A stretch of DNA of 64,000 nt from Agriotes lineatus (lineage: Eukaryota > Arthropoda > Insecta > Coleoptera > Elateridae). The translations under genes were made by a program, and so were the position numbers. Below the pieces are notes generated by a model that ran no database searches, was not told where the DNA came from, and was given only the letters and a program-made list of their open reading frames with translations. The stretch is from NCBI GenBank assembly GCA_940337035.1, contig CALNHX010003631.1, positions 62,001-126,000 of the forward strand. The letters are read 5' to 3'. Below, piece after piece: positions 10,018 through 22,429 of this stretch (position 1 is its first letter; every line of letters starts with the position of its first letter).

Positions 10018-11040
10018 AAAAGGCATACTGAGTGACAATAAGACCAGGGCCATGCTTATATCGCCTTTATTTACACGTCGATTTGGATAAAATTTAATAT
10101 GGGGATGCTAGACTAATTTCTGATTGACGGATAGATGTAGTTAAGATGGTGGACTTCCGGTTTAACCGGAAGTGTCATTAACTTTGATTTTTTAAATGGA
10201 TTACCATATATATATAACTTTTCATTTATCCAAACAATTTTTTTTGTCATTGAAGCCCCGATTGGAGAAAATATGTTCTAATTAACTCTAGTAACTCATA
10301 ATAATAGCTATTTCACTAATATGATCAACAACAAATTCTTCATGAACGAATAAAATTTACTAAACGTGTTTTTGGGAAAATCATGCTTTTAATGGCACCT
10401 ACCAAGGGCCGCCATCGTGTCATTAGATAGAAAATTTAATTGCCAATCTAGCCATGTGCGTCGTGCACTACCTTATCGTTATTGAAAACTGAAAAATGCT
10501 TAATTAATTATTTTTAAATATTTTTGTGCAATACCTCACAAAATTGGGCAACAATGTCCTATGTAATTTCAGTCGCAGATTCCGAAAAACATAAAATATA
10601 CAGGGCGATCTAATTTTTTAAAAAAGTTAATGAAACTGGAAGTTGGCCATTTTGATTATATCTGTCTCTCAATTCGAAATTATGTTTAATACCTATCCTT
10701 GTAGCAAGTTTTATCCAAGTCCGTTGATACGTAAATGAAATAGACATGATCGTAGTCTCATTTTCCCCCGGTATAAGTGTAAACGGTAAAAGTAGGACGA
10801 ATGTTCTGTTAATTGTTAGCACCAGGCCATGGTTGGCGACACAAAAAAAATGCATACGTTAAAAGCTCATTCTTTTGAATTATCTCCAATTGCAACGTTG
10901 AGAGATTGGAGTTACAGCATGCCCCTTTATATTTTTTATTTTTATAAGTTGTTTAATATCCACTATGGAAGCACCGCAGAATGATTTTATGCAACAATTT
11001 TCTACGATTATCACAGAAGTTTGACAATTGATCCCGTGAA
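10018..11040. other. intergenic; short palindrome and a TACAGGG-type end
   Basis: Contains a perfect 21-bp palindrome at 10153-10173 (ACTTCCGGTTTAACCGGAAGT without its last base) and TACAGGGCGATC at 10599, resembling a Tc1/mariner-like terminus with no partner found. A minus ORF at 10610-10855 has no recognisable motif. Confidence 0.4.
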
Positions 11041-11322
11041 TTTAAAAAAAGACGGTGTACGTTACATGATGAACCGAGACCTATTAAGCGAAGAACAAAG
11101 ACAAGCACGGATAGACTCGTGCATGATGAAAAAGTCCGATACAGGATCTTGGAAGCATCTGTTCAATATTATTATTATTCTTGCGGGTGATGAGCCTTGG
11201 ATCGATACTAATTACCCAGAAACTAAACTAAACAACAATCGAGTGTTTGGATTTTTGAAAATGCAGCTATGCTAATAAAAGTATCTTCCCCAAGTCTTTC
11301 AAAAATTATGTAATGATGACCG
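11041..11322 (+). pseudogene. mariner transposase fragment around the first catalytic aspartate
   Basis: The reading frame gives RDLLSEEQRQARIDSC, matching the L-(S/T)-EEQ-(x)n-R-(x)-C stretch before the mariner catalytic domain. After a gap comes ILAGDEPWIDTNYPETK, matching the family's (S/T)GDE-(S/T)-WI-(x)n-PETK block with the first catalytic D. The frame then shifts to ENAAMLIKVSSPSLSKIM, equivalent to the DENAPTKV...SKKM part. Both ends are lost and there are two frame breaks, so it is inactive. This copy is distinct from the mariner copies at 14.7 and 22.4 kb. Confidence 0.8.
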
Positions 11323-12046
11323 ATCTTTCATTAAAATTTGGTTAACGCAACTCCGCATGCACCCGCAAAAACTTTTAATTTCTTACACGAATCTGAAGTC
11401 CAGCTGGTGAGTTCCCTGCCAGTTTCGAGAACTGACTTTACAGAATGAAATTATTTTCTTTAAGAGTCCGCATGTTTCTTATTACTAACAAACGGAGCGG
11501 CCCTCGTGAAACAGTGATTAATATAAATGACATTATTAACTGGCCCACCCTAATAACCACTCACAAGTATTACTACGGACTATCGTTTGCAGTAACGTCT
11601 AGAATAAATTGCGGATGATAACAAAGCCTTCACGCAATACACGGACTTTTCAAGAGGGGAATATTTAAGAACTCATTAAGTCAATGGTTCACGTAGTCAA
11701 ATATTCGGTATAGTCATGAATTTTTCTGATAATACGCCAGATTGCCTAAATAACTAAAATTCAAATTGCTTGTATAATGAATAATAGAATCGCTTATATC
11801 CAGAAGGAGAATACTGATAGCTGGTGAAGATAAATAAGTCTAAATGTTTTATTCTAAAAATTATTTGTGCAATTAAGATATGATTTCAGAACTATGAAAT
11901 ATAATAGATTTTATAATAATTCCAAAGCATGGAAGCTTGTTACCAACTACAAATCTGCCCTGTTCGGCCTCGATACGGATAGATGGCTAGACTAATTCCT
12001 TGAATTTAAGGGAAGAATATCTTTCTACAGGTGCGACGACTACCAA
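11323..12046. other. no recognisable feature
   Basis: AT-rich; nothing recognised on either strand. Confidence 0.5.
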
Positions 12047-12112
12047 AGGTGGCCAGAGAGCGTAACATGAAATCAATGTCTGGGTGTGAGGTTCGAACTC
12101 ACCTCCATACGC
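12047..12112 (+). pseudogene. tRNA-like sequence (possible SINE head)
   Basis: GTGAGGTTCGAACTCAC (12086-12102) folds into a perfect 5-bp T-arm with a GTTCGAA loop and contains a B-box. Upstream, GGTGGCCAGAGAGC resembles a tRNA A-box and AACATGAAATCAATGT a decayed anticodon arm of tRNA-Ser type. No matching acceptor stem could be drawn, so it is not a working tRNA. Confidence 0.4.
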
Positions 12113-12396
12113 CTAAATTAACAAGTTTAGGAGTTACCTGCGACTCTGAGAGTGCGGGATGTTCTAGTGTCTCAGGATGGCCAGGCGTTGTTCCCGGAGT
12201 AAAGATGCCGTGAAATTAGACCTGGTGGAGCTCGCTTATTTTAACCGGGTAAATGAAAGCGGCAATATTGTTCGTACCACCGCCATGCAAAACGTAAAAA
12301 AATTAACAGATTATAATATTTCAACCATCTCGTTAATTCTGGTAGTGACGGGAGCGGTAAATTGTAGCGGTTTTGGGTTAACGGGGGTTTGCTTTA

Positions 12397-12664
12397 GAAG
12401 ACAGTAGGGTTGCGCTGTGTCAATCTAAATCATGGACAGGATATGGGATTTTTCAGTTAGGAGACAGTAGTGTTGCGCTGTATCAATCTAAAGGCATGAA
12501 AGGATTTGAAGGAAAGGTAAGTCCATGGACTCAAGTAGGACTGCTGATCGGAACCGGTGGACTCAAGTTGGACGGGCAGGATCAGGTGCTAAGCCCAAGA
12601 AGGCTTAGGGCGGAAAGCTCTTCCAGATTAGAGCAGCTTCTGGTCAGGATCGGTGGACTCAAGT
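12397..12664 (+). repeat. GC-rich block with internal direct repeats
   Basis: A 32-bp unit, GACAGTAG(G/T)GTTGCGCTGT followed by (G/A)TCAATCTAAA, occurs at 12397-12429 and 12461-12492. GGACTCAAGT occurs at 12527, 12559 and 12655, offsets of 32 and 96 (3 x 32) bp, suggesting an eroded 32-bp tandem array. GC-rich sequence continues to about 12850 with CTTATATACTC near 12695. This could be an LTR or element 5' UTR; no coding or LTR ends were found. Confidence 0.5.
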
Positions 12665-13037
12665 GAAGTAAACTGGTCGCGGAGTCTTCTTATATACTCT
12701 CCGGGCGGCTTTATCGGTAAGACGGCTCTGGGCTCCCATGAAGTGGGAAACGACGCCGTCGTATATTCAGCTCGACTTCGCGCATAGCGGGTGCTTTCGC
12801 GTTATCGTAAAACCGAGCGCCGGATAGATGTAACGCCTGATAGCACCTAAATGAGCGATGCATAAATTACATACATTGTTCAATGTTCATTTTATAAGTT
12901 TATGCAGATGTTCGCGTTACATACTTATGTATGTACCTACCTACTTAATTTGCAAGTAATTTATCAATAACTTAAGGTATGCATAATTATAGCATGCGTA
13001 TTATATATTAAATTGTTAACTATGTACATTTACATAA

Positions 13038-13161
13038 TAGTATATTATGTTATTAGCAGCAAAAGTTATACTTTATGTATGGTTTATCTGCCGAGCTTGC
13101 GAGACAGATAAGTACAGCTGAGCCACATAAAGATACTTTTGCTCCGAATAACATATAGTAT
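13038..13161. repeat. 124-bp foldback hairpin
   Basis: AGTATATTATGTTATT...AGCAAAAGTTATACTTTATGT on the left pairs with ACATAAAGATACTTTTGCT...AATAACATATAGTA on the right. The inner stem is TTATCTG/CAGATAA around CCGAGCTTGCGAGA. A small palindromic MITE is likely. Confidence 0.75.
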
Positions 13162-14651
13162 TTTTTCTTCAAACGTTTATAATAAATTATTTATAACGGT
13201 GTGACCAAATCCCAAAAAAATACTTTATCTCGGCAGCAGAGATAATAACGCTGAGGAGCAGCAGGTAATGTGTTTAGATATCATGACAATGAAGTGATAG
13301 TTTAACATCATCAATCAAGCAGTATAATGTCACAGTTTACTAACGTTTGAAGACAAAATATTTTTAAAAAATGTTTGTTTTTCATTCACAAAGGAATTTT
13401 TTACAATAATAAAATATTGGAAATTAGTTCTTCACTTTTTGTGTACCTATTAATGAAATTTTGCAAGCCTTTCAGTTTTTCAAGGGCATTATTCATATTT
13501 TTGCATAAGTTCGTTTATGATATTATAAAATTGTTAGTTTCACTAAAATGTGACCTTCTGAAATAAAACCTTTTTTTTTTTTACAAATTTACTAATATTA
13601 AATAACAAAAAAATAATTTAAAAGATACGCTAGTAGATACACGTATAGCGAACGAGAAAACCATACTCAGCGAAAGGGAATGTTGTTTACTGACGCCAAC
13701 GAGAGTGAACAGTGAGCTTCAATTCCTCCCGGCTGATTATACACTCCGGTAAAACTCAGCAATTATCCGTTATCAGAAAGCAGGTGAAAACATCCTATTC
13801 TGCTTACCACGCCTCTGAATGACATTAGGACACGCACACTATTACGCCCCTTCCTAGTACGTTACATTTAACGACGAGTAATTTTCCGAAGTATTCTGGA
13901 AGAATAGAAATAATAACAGCCCGGATGTCGTACAGCAGGACCATTTCGAAGACAGAGCGGGCTTTTGGAAAGAGGGGAAGAAACTGATTAGTGTTCATAT
14001 AGCACAGCACATGGAAGAATTAGCTCAATACACATGACAAGTTAATTTACGCATTATCCCTTCAACGTGTGAAGTTAATTCGCTCGGTTACGAGGGTGCG
14101 TAGAAAAATACTTGGCATGAGGTAGAAATAAGACACGTTTTATTTTTCAACGTGGCTAGGTTTTTTATACTCCCGATTTCGTAAAAATATAGCAACTCCC
14201 ATATAATAGAAGTGCAACATGCGATGATCATTCGTTGCAAAGAGTGTAAGTGTTGCTACGAGCGTAAGTACTACTTACGTACCTAGTTCCATAAAGTATC
14301 ATTTATTAATGCATAGAATACTTATGGCAAAGTCTCACTGGGGACTTTAGAACCTTCGCGACCTCGCAAGAAAATGCATCAGCATATACTTTCAGTTATT
14401 TCCATAGTGACTTTAACCTTACAGGATTTCATATAAACTTCGAACTCAAATCCAGTGAATACGGTGGGTGTGGTAACAAATCGAATCCTAATTTAATGAG
14501 CTTGCCATGTATGCTACCATTACCGACAAAGCCTCAGCTCTCCGGCGTGACGTCAATACAGGTAGATTTCTACGTACAATCATCAAGGGCAATAGCCTAA
14601 GTTATGTGTAAAAAAGTAATACCTAGTTAATGCAAAAATAAATACCTTTTT
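13162..14651. other. no recognisable gene
   Basis: Only short ORFs of 61-63 codons at 13375 (+) and 13825 (-), without motifs. Nothing further recognised. Confidence 0.4.
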
Positions 14652-14701
14652 TAAGGTGTGTCCCCTGTATATATTTGGCTGAAAGTATATTCGGTTCGAG
14701 C
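14652..14701 (-). repeat. dispersed repeat family H, copy C (3' end only)
   Basis: Minus-strand sequence CTCGAACCGAATATACTTTC followed by AGCCAAATATATACAGGGG matches the tail of copies A and B. The unit breaks off at 14701, where the mariner fragment begins, so one truncated the other. Confidence 0.65.
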
Positions 14702-15185
14702 AACTGTATAGGCCCAAGGGTCATAAAAGCCATATTACGCCCACTATCGAGGGCTTTTTGAGATGTCAAAAGTCGCGGAACCACTGTCCTGGTGAGGTGT
14801 CACTTTCTCCTTTCACTAATACAAGCTTCTTAGGTGGCATATTTTGGACCAACTGTTCTAATTGGCATAGTATTATCCAGTAATAAGTGTAGTCTTTGGC
14901 ATTTTATCCATTAACAAGATTCGCTTTAGCTCCATCGACTGTTGCTTGGTTTCTGGATTGTAATGGTGGATCCATGTTTCGTCCGCAGCTATAAATCGCG
15001 GAAGAAAGTAGACCTGATTGCATTAAAACTGTAGTTACTCGTGCAAAATATAACCTACTCGTTATTTTGAGATGGAACTTCCCTCAGTTTCGATGGGCAA
15101 TCTCCAATTACGATAATATGAACCTTGTGGATTATTTCTGGTGCTGCAGCACCTTCCAGGTTTTGGTGACCGTGAAGTGTTTTTC
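14702..15185 (-). pseudogene. mariner transposase fragment
   Basis: On the minus strand the order is APEIIHKVHIIVIGDCPSKL (second DNA-binding helix region), VGYILHE, a frame break with in-frame stops, then FIAADETWIHHYNPETKQQS with the first catalytic D (DETW). The tail contains YYWIILCQLEQL, like the YY-x-x-LL-x-QL segment. The later HQDNAPAH and SPDLAPSD blocks are not recognisable. Multiple stops and loss of both ends show it is dead. The DETWIHHY-PETKQQS signature differs from the fragment at 11 kb (GDEPWIDTNY), so these are separate mariner lineages. Confidence 0.85.
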
Positions 15186-18100
15186 AAGTCAGTTGTTTTT
15201 AACAAAATATTTTATCACTGTTTGAACTTAAATTTACCGCAGAGGAAAAATTTCAGCTCTTGAAATTTGAAGTGTCATTAACTAATAGTCTGATCTGCCA
15301 AACCTAATCAAATGTTTCATATCATCGCGTCATCTATAGTAGTTTCCGTTCCACAAATGAAGTTTAGGTTTAGTACTACCCCGTCTGAATTTGAATACAT
15401 TAATTCAAACAGTAAAATATTATTGACTGGTGCTAGTTAACACGCATAAACAACTTAAGGGCAACGTAACCTATTTTTAAGATATTAATTTTAATAAGCG
15501 TGGACGTTATGTATATTGCGACATATTTCATATAAAATTTTTATCCTGGCAATCTCGGCATGCTACGAGTGTACCGAAAGGGGCCTTTCATGCTATCTTT
15601 ACATGACTAACGAGTAACCACGGCAATTTCTCATCTTTGAATAGGTTCCACACGGCGAGTTCCAGCGAGTCAAACACGGGACGTATGTATGTATAATATA
15701 TCGGTCTTTCTGATGCAAATCCAGTTAACCATGTCAAGGGTCGCTTACGACTCCTGCGAAGCTACACGTGTAATCCGATTAGGAGGCTGCAGTCCCCTAA
15801 AAAGTCGCCTAATTAACAACCTGCACTTTGACTCCTACCGGGACCGTTTCGCATCATGAATCAAGACGTTAATAATAATAGAAGTAGCAGTCGTAGCGAG
15901 GTCAAATAAAATGAACTTCGCGTTCCGTGCAGCCGTTAACCATTCCTGCGCGCAACATTCCTCCGACAAAATATTTTTATAACTGCACAATAAAGTTTGA
16001 AGCATTTTTACGCTGATGCAAGGTGCGGCCGAACGACCCCGTTAAGGTGAGGGCACAGATTTTGCGGAAACCCATCACGTTTTATTTAGTGAGAACGCCC
16101 TCTTCGGCTATATTGAATTTGAAAACCCGATGGCTAAGGACTGTTAAATCCAGCGGAAGCAGGCCCCTGCCCATTTTTGGGTCAACGCGCGGCCCAAGAA
16201 GGATTACACGCTACATTCGGAAATATAACCCTAGGGCTGGCTTCAACAATTAAGGGCACGATGTCATGGCTGCAAAGCTACTCAATTTCTTCGGAATTAC
16301 AACGAGACTTCCCTACGGCTTCGTCGAGCCGCGGTTGATTTTTATTTCTCTTTTATCTGTTTCGTATTGCGGAAGACGAAGTAATATTCCATTACATGGG
16401 AAACAATATTAAGCTACGTTGCAGGTTCAATTCGAAACACAAAGGGCGATTAACAAAACAAATAATCACAAATTTACTAATGTTAAAAATTAATTCAATA
16501 AAATTATTCGAATGGCATAGTTGATATTTTCTTAGCTGGTTCAAATTTTAATAATTAATCGGACTTTTCTGACCTTATATCTTCAATTGCAAAAATTACA
16601 AAAATGGCCAAAATTTTAAGTACAGAGTGTACCCCAATAATGTTCCAGAGAGATAAAAATGTAAAACTTATTTTTTCAATGAGTCGACCACTTTTTCTCT
16701 ATAACATTTTCTAAAACGAAAATAAGAATGATATTCCTCTTCGAAAGCCGAAACACAATCCGAGAACATACCTACTGAATCCGCTACTCTATCTTTATTT
16801 ATTATAATCGCTTAATTTTGTTATTTTACGTAACTGAAACGGGAAACGGGCCTCCTCGCCTGGATTGTTTATTTTACTAATTAAGTAGAACCGGTTTGTG
16901 TTTGCATGCTTTTCTATTGTTAATTAGGTTTAATCATTGTAACTTGGTATAGTTCAAAGTGCGTGAGTGCGGGCCTATTTTGTATGTGCAGAGATATACG
17001 TAAATGCAGTAGTGGTCGCGGGGGAGCAGAAGTCAGCTGCGGGCGCGCCAAGCCACAAGGCGCACATTTCTGGCGGCTCGAAATGAACGTCGCCTACGGC
17101 CAGCTAAATAAAGGTGACTAAAGCCGCGCAGTAAATGAGTACAACAAACAAGTGTACTGAGCAAGTAGAACTCTACCAGACCGTCAAAGTGTTTCGTAGC
17201 GCCCATTTGGTGACGGTGGACTTCTATGCAAACTGATAGTTTGCGTATTAAATACAGTTATTCTGGCGTCTTTTCAATGCTATTTAAATGTAGATGCAAA
17301 TACAGTCATTTTGCTAGTCTTTGCCTTGTAAATGCGTAGAGCCATAAGCGATTGAAAATTATTGATCCATTCGTGTTTTAAACTGATGTGTTTAGGAATG
17401 GCCATTTATTCTGGCGTTTAATTCTGATTTTCTTCATAGTTTTGTGTGTGTGTGTGTATTTAAAAAGCCAATAGATCTATATTTATTTTTGTAAACAAAT
17501 TGGCTTGTTTTGTGCATATTGTTTGAAATTGACTTCAGCACCAGAGAATACTTAAAGTCAAGTCCGGGTTTCTATTTGATCAGATATTGATGCTTCATAG
17601 GCGCGAAGTGGGACAATTTTAAAATAGTTTTATGTGTATTGAGCTAGCTAGATAAATAAACAGGGCGCAAAGTCGTATTACAACAATTAAACACAGCGAC
17701 AGCACTACTAAAAGCCGCATTACAAGACGGCTGTATATGTATGTTTAAGAACTGTTTTATCTCCAGTTGTATAAAATATCATACAAAATGTTAAAATAGA
17801 AGAACTTTATATTCAACATTCCTATCCACGAACCAGCCATGAAATCAAAACATAAAAAAAATTATTTAATTTAAAACACGCAAGTAATTGATTACCTTCT
17901 AATATATTTATCAAATGGAACTAAGATTTCCGGTTTATTCCGTGTTGATATTACAAAACTTAAACAATAAACAAATTAAAGTTAATTTTATTCTCATCCA
18001 ACCCGTGTCATTCGGATACCGTAGTTACCTTCATTCTACTAATTTGCTAATGGCCAAAGTGATTTCTAGTATGATTCAAGCAAACCTGCAAATTTAACAC

Positions 18101-20180
18101 AACTACATCTAATATTGCTCAACTTAATAGGAGTACATGTGTTTGATATTCTGTCCTTCGTGTCCGCAGGAGTCGAGTACTATGAACATACTATTCTCGC
18201 AAGGCAAAAATTAGAAACAATTACGCCATGAGTACAATGGGAAGAGTAGGGGGAATTCATTACGCTGCGACATTTTCCATAAATTCGAGAAAGGATTTCA
18301 AATAATCTTTATACATTCGACCTACTAACATCTGCTTAAAAAAATATTTCCCAGTTCGTAACTGATTTTGGTATTTGTTTCATAATCCGAAGATCTAAAT
18401 TTTGGCCAGTTCGCATTTATAAATCTCTAACAAACTGCCGTAATAATACAACTGTTCTTACTTCACGCACGACATTTACATGTTAAGTCAAATGTAGCAT
18501 GACGTTTCCAGTACTAAAAGTTACCTCCGGCCCGGTTATTTTGTTTGATACAAGCAAGCGTTTTGCTCTGTTGATGACACAGTTTGATTCACCAGGTACC
18601 AGATTATATCAATTAAGCTAGTTCTGGGAAACCAAGCATTGTTATTCACTACAAAAGTAATAATTATTACAAGCCATCTCTTAAAATGTCACAGTAATGA
18701 TAATGAGAATAATTTTATTAAGTTATTTTGGAGTATTTATTTGATTGGATGGTTACTAAATCTAAACTTCATATGCGGGCACTATCTGCATATATGTTTA
18801 ACCAGTAGGTACAGGTAAATAATTCATTCATATATTTAAAAAAACGCTCAATCATAGTAGAGCATATATTAAAAGGAATGCAGTATAAGATCTTCAATAT
18901 CGTGTGTAAAGCATTTTTTGGCAAAGTGTTGCACCCAAAAGAAATATATTTGTCCACTGTGAACAAACCTGCCTCGAAACTTGAATATCGAGAGCAAACA
19001 TGATGATAAGGTCGATCTTATGCTTTTTTCTTGTCATTCTTTAACACTGATCTGAACTCCATCAACAAATGTTTATGAAACAAACAAATCCAGACAGATA
19101 AACAACTCCTGCAATATATTATAGAAATGTCAGTTGACTTGATGTTTGCAAATAATGATAATAACAATCTCGTGTGGCTTGTGGTAGGAAATTCAATTGC
19201 AAATTCAGCTGTTATATAATTACTATTGCCTACAATTGAAATTTTAATTCTTTCAGTTATCCTGCTGAAAAATTACTACTTTTCACGAAACCCAAATCTA
19301 ATCTTAATCTTAATCTACTGCTATAACTATTTTATAATTGTTTCAAATTTGTATCGGAAATAATCAGCGTTTTTGGCGTGACTTGGCTGATAGCATCTAA
19401 ACAGACCGTTTATAGCAACTACCAATGGTATATACCTTAATGCAAGGTTCAGTGATTACAACAAAGCGATCCACACTAATTGATGCATAACCTTGCAATT
19501 TTACATTTCTTTCCGGTGTTAAAATGGCTAGAAAAGTACATATACGACCCAAGCTATAATTATTGAAAATAATAAAAGCTACTGGGCTGTGAAAACAAAA
19601 GCAGACAGTATTCTTTAGAGCAACTCTTTATCCGCCATTTGCAGTTTAGTTGTTGAAGTTACGTTAGTTAGAACCCTAGCTGTTAAGCTTTTAAATTGAC
19701 ATCAGGAGTGAAAAAATTGAATTAACCAGAGAGCATTTTTGACTAATGATTTATTATGCTCTTTAAGCGCTTATGAGTGCAAAGAATGTTTAGATTCAGC
19801 TTTCAGTGAACAAGCATCTTCCTTGGCTACAATTTAATTCAGTTCAGCATCAAAAATGAGCAGGCTATACTTCTACGACCGAAAAAACATTTGCTCTTAA
19901 TACGAAAATAATTAAAGACGAAGATAAAGCCACGCATGCGATAATAAAGCATCACTTCAAGATTTAATCGTCAGTTCATAACACAATCATATACGTTTGT
20001 AACGTTACCGCCAGTAACAAATTTATCTAAAGCATCAATATTATGCCAGAAATTTGTAAATTTGCGGTTACATCGTCCTAACGCTCGAACAGATGATAAG
20101 AAGACGTCCACCAGCGGTGCGCAGAGTCTCACACAAGCAAGCACAGCTCCGCCCTCACTTAATTGTACCTGGAGCGACTG
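15186..20180. other. 5 kb with no recognised element
   Basis: No ORF above 76 codons and no motif recognised. A (TG)n run sits at 17443-17457. A GC-richer patch at 17.0-17.2 kb contains ATGAACGTCGCC followed soon by a GTGACT donor-like site, too little to call an exon. The region may be intron or intergenic. Confidence 0.4.
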
Positions 20181-20203
20181 CACGGATAACGCGGACCAAA
20201 ATG

Positions 20204-20211
20204 TATAAAAG
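20204..20211 (+). promoter_or_regulatory. TATA-box-like element
   Basis: TATAAAAG in a GC-richer context, with TTTCAATCACC about 25-30 bp downstream as a possible initiator. It precedes the tandem repeat block at 20.3 kb and could be an LTR or gene promoter. Inference only. Confidence 0.3.
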
Positions 20212-20324
20212 CAACTTCCGTATCCATTTCAATCACCTGAGTCTTGAAACCTGAGATCCTGATCCTAACCTCCAGTTCTAGGTCCCCCTTCGGGCGTCTG
20301 GCCCCTTTTCCTAATACTTTCCTG

Positions 20325-20510
20325 ACGTAGCTCTACCCTGTGACAGAAACCTGTCTCGTAGGGCATCTTAATAAGCCTGAACCTGGCGCAGTTGTGCCTT
20401 GTAACGGAAATCCGTTTCGTAGAACTCCTGCCCCTAACCTGGACCGGGCAAAGTTCTACCTACAGGAACCTGTCTCGTAGGACAGTCTGTTAATCTAAGC
20501 CCCGCACCCG
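20325..20510 (+). repeat. three degenerate ~62-bp tandem units, each with a hairpin
   Basis: Each unit has a C-T-A-CC...AACCTGTCTCGTAGG type core: TGACAGAAACCTGTCTCGTAG near 20343, AACGGAAATCCGTTTCGTAG near 20404 and CAGGAACCTGTCTCGTAGG near 20464. The A/C-substituted stems (ACAG/CTGT, ACGGA/TCCGT) keep pairing, so the changes are compensatory. The function is unknown; an LTR or UTR element is possible. Confidence 0.6.
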
Positions 20511-21463
20511 ACGTCCACTACGTTACGTTGAGCAGAAATTAACATGCTTCACCGAGGTTATTATAACCTAAAATCTCATTAAAATACTAGCGTGCCTGTA
20601 GCGACAGCCTTGTTAATCAAACGACGCCGCCCTAGTAGTTCACCAAACGCAGGTAGCACTTTGCCGGTCGGCGCACTTAAGGGCGCAAACATTTTCCAGA
20701 GACTCCCGCAAAACCAGGTCGTGAAAAGGCGAACTTCGCTGCAAGGGAATACGCCCTGTTTGAGTTATTCCCGGGGTCCCAAACTTATATACCAAGGGAG
20801 CCCCGCGACCTGCCGAGCTTAACATCCGAATTACACACATCACAGGCACCGTAAAACACTTTATGCAATCGAATTTGTGCGTCCGCAAAATCATTACAAC
20901 CCAGCGCCATCTTATTCATGGCATAAATATAGGCTGTTTCAGATCCGCTTTAAGTTCGGCGGAGTTACCTCATTCAAACCAACGTCCACTCATTTCTACT
21001 TCATTCGAACTTCCTTTAAGATGGTCCAGGCGCAGCAACAGAGCCAAACTAAGGTAACCAGAAGAAGTATTATTTTGTACTTATGTACACTTTCTTAATT
21101 ACGAATTATTTTGTATATATCTAAACCCATTATACGAATTACTTTTATTTACATTGTATTATCCTTGTAATTATACAATTGAGTACAACGAGTCCATGGG
21201 CTTTTGAGCTTTATCCGAGGCAACCAGTTTGAAGCCAAATGTAGCGAATTTTGGTCAAGTTTAAAATAAGCACTTAAAAATTAAAATTCAAAATTCCGAT
21301 ACAAGCCAGGTAGATTACACGATCACCGACATTTAAAAAGAACATCAATCGTTTTGTGCCGCATTGGCTTTCTGATTCCTAAAAACAGAGCGTTTCAGAA
21401 TTGGCCATAAAACTTTACATCTCTTAAGTAATGGCAGACATTTTTTTCTCAATATTCTGATAG
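20511..21463. other. no recognisable gene; GC-rich to 21.06 kb
   Basis: Overlapping ORFs of 64-84 codons on both strands at 20.59-21.10 kb lack known motifs. A short start, ATGGTCCAGGCGCAGCAACA, precedes an AAGGTAACC donor-like site near 21053, which is suggestive at most of a short 5' exon. Confidence 0.35.
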
Positions 21464-21893
21464 GTGACGGAACTTTTTTTTTCTATGTACTTATCTAACA
21501 GCAGTACGAAGCTGCGAATACTGTGGACAGCCAACGATTCTATTCTACAAGAAATCGGAATAACAACAAGGCGGTTAACTATTGTCCAGCGAGGTATACT
21601 TCAGTACTTTGGACACATTAGTAGGACCACTGTTGTCAATTTGGAAAACACTAATGATGCAAGGGTAGGTAGATGGAAAACGGCCTCGCGGTCGTTCACC
21701 TAAGCGGTGGCTTGATCAAAAACGTTAACTGACCGACACAAGTGTGCAAAATAAGATCAGATTCGCACAAGATCGCTACTTACGGAGAGAGAAAGAAACA
21801 CCAACTGACTATACGCACAAATCACAACTCCTCAAATATGAAGAACAACGACATGAGACGGACCTAACAGCAGAGTCGTATATATATTCATGA
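21464..21893 (+). pseudogene. LINE (non-LTR) C-terminal fragment
   Basis: The first frame reads TKLRILWTANDSILQEIGI and IVQRGILQYFGHISRTT, the Jockey/CR1-type sequence after the RT thumb (L-R-I-x-W...L-x-YFGH-x-x-R). A frameshift near 21675 gives GKRPRGRSPKRWLDQ, the family's GR-x-x-x-RW-x-D motif, then one stop and a clean charged tail to 21893. The RT catalytic core and endonuclease are missing. This sequence is unlike the minus-strand LINE at 0.7-1.3 kb, so it is a different LINE family. Confidence 0.8.
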
Positions 21894-22429
21894 AGATGAA
21901 GAAACGCCAACAATGACCAAGAAGCAGAAAGCTATACAACAGTTATGTATGTGCGGTATTCTTTAGAGGTATGGGTCTACTCAATGTGTTAGGAATCCTA
22001 ACTGTAACATAATAAACACTAGATTATATTGAGAATGGACGTTAGTAATTAATATTATTTAATCATAGCTTACTGTCTAAAATTAAATGTATTTATGTTA
22101 GAGCGAGTTTAGCAAATTATCTGTTCTTGGAAGTACGTGCCGGACGGGTGAAACGATTCTTCGCAGGCCAAATACGGCCGGAACTATATAGTAAAAATTA
22201 TGACTTGTACGTGCCATTACGCGTGAGACCGATTTTATCCTCAGGTTTCCATAACCTAAATAGCCTCCTGCAGCTTTCCTGTAAAAGTGGGAATTTGGTG
22301 AAGGCAGATTTTAACTGACATCGGTAGCGAACAGATCGCTCCCAAGACGAATAATTTGTAAATAAAAATATTTTAAGCTACTGAAGTCTTTAATTTCTCA
22401 ACCTTTAATGAGTGTAACGCGTAATCTGG
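21894..22429. other. no recognisable feature
   Basis: Probably includes the LINE's 3' UTR. A 63-codon plus ORF at 22127-22318 has no motif. Confidence 0.4.

Noticed and set aside
17083..17125. Short first exon (MNVAYGQLNK followed by a GT donor)
   Set aside because: Only ten codons, no supporting promoter or downstream exon.
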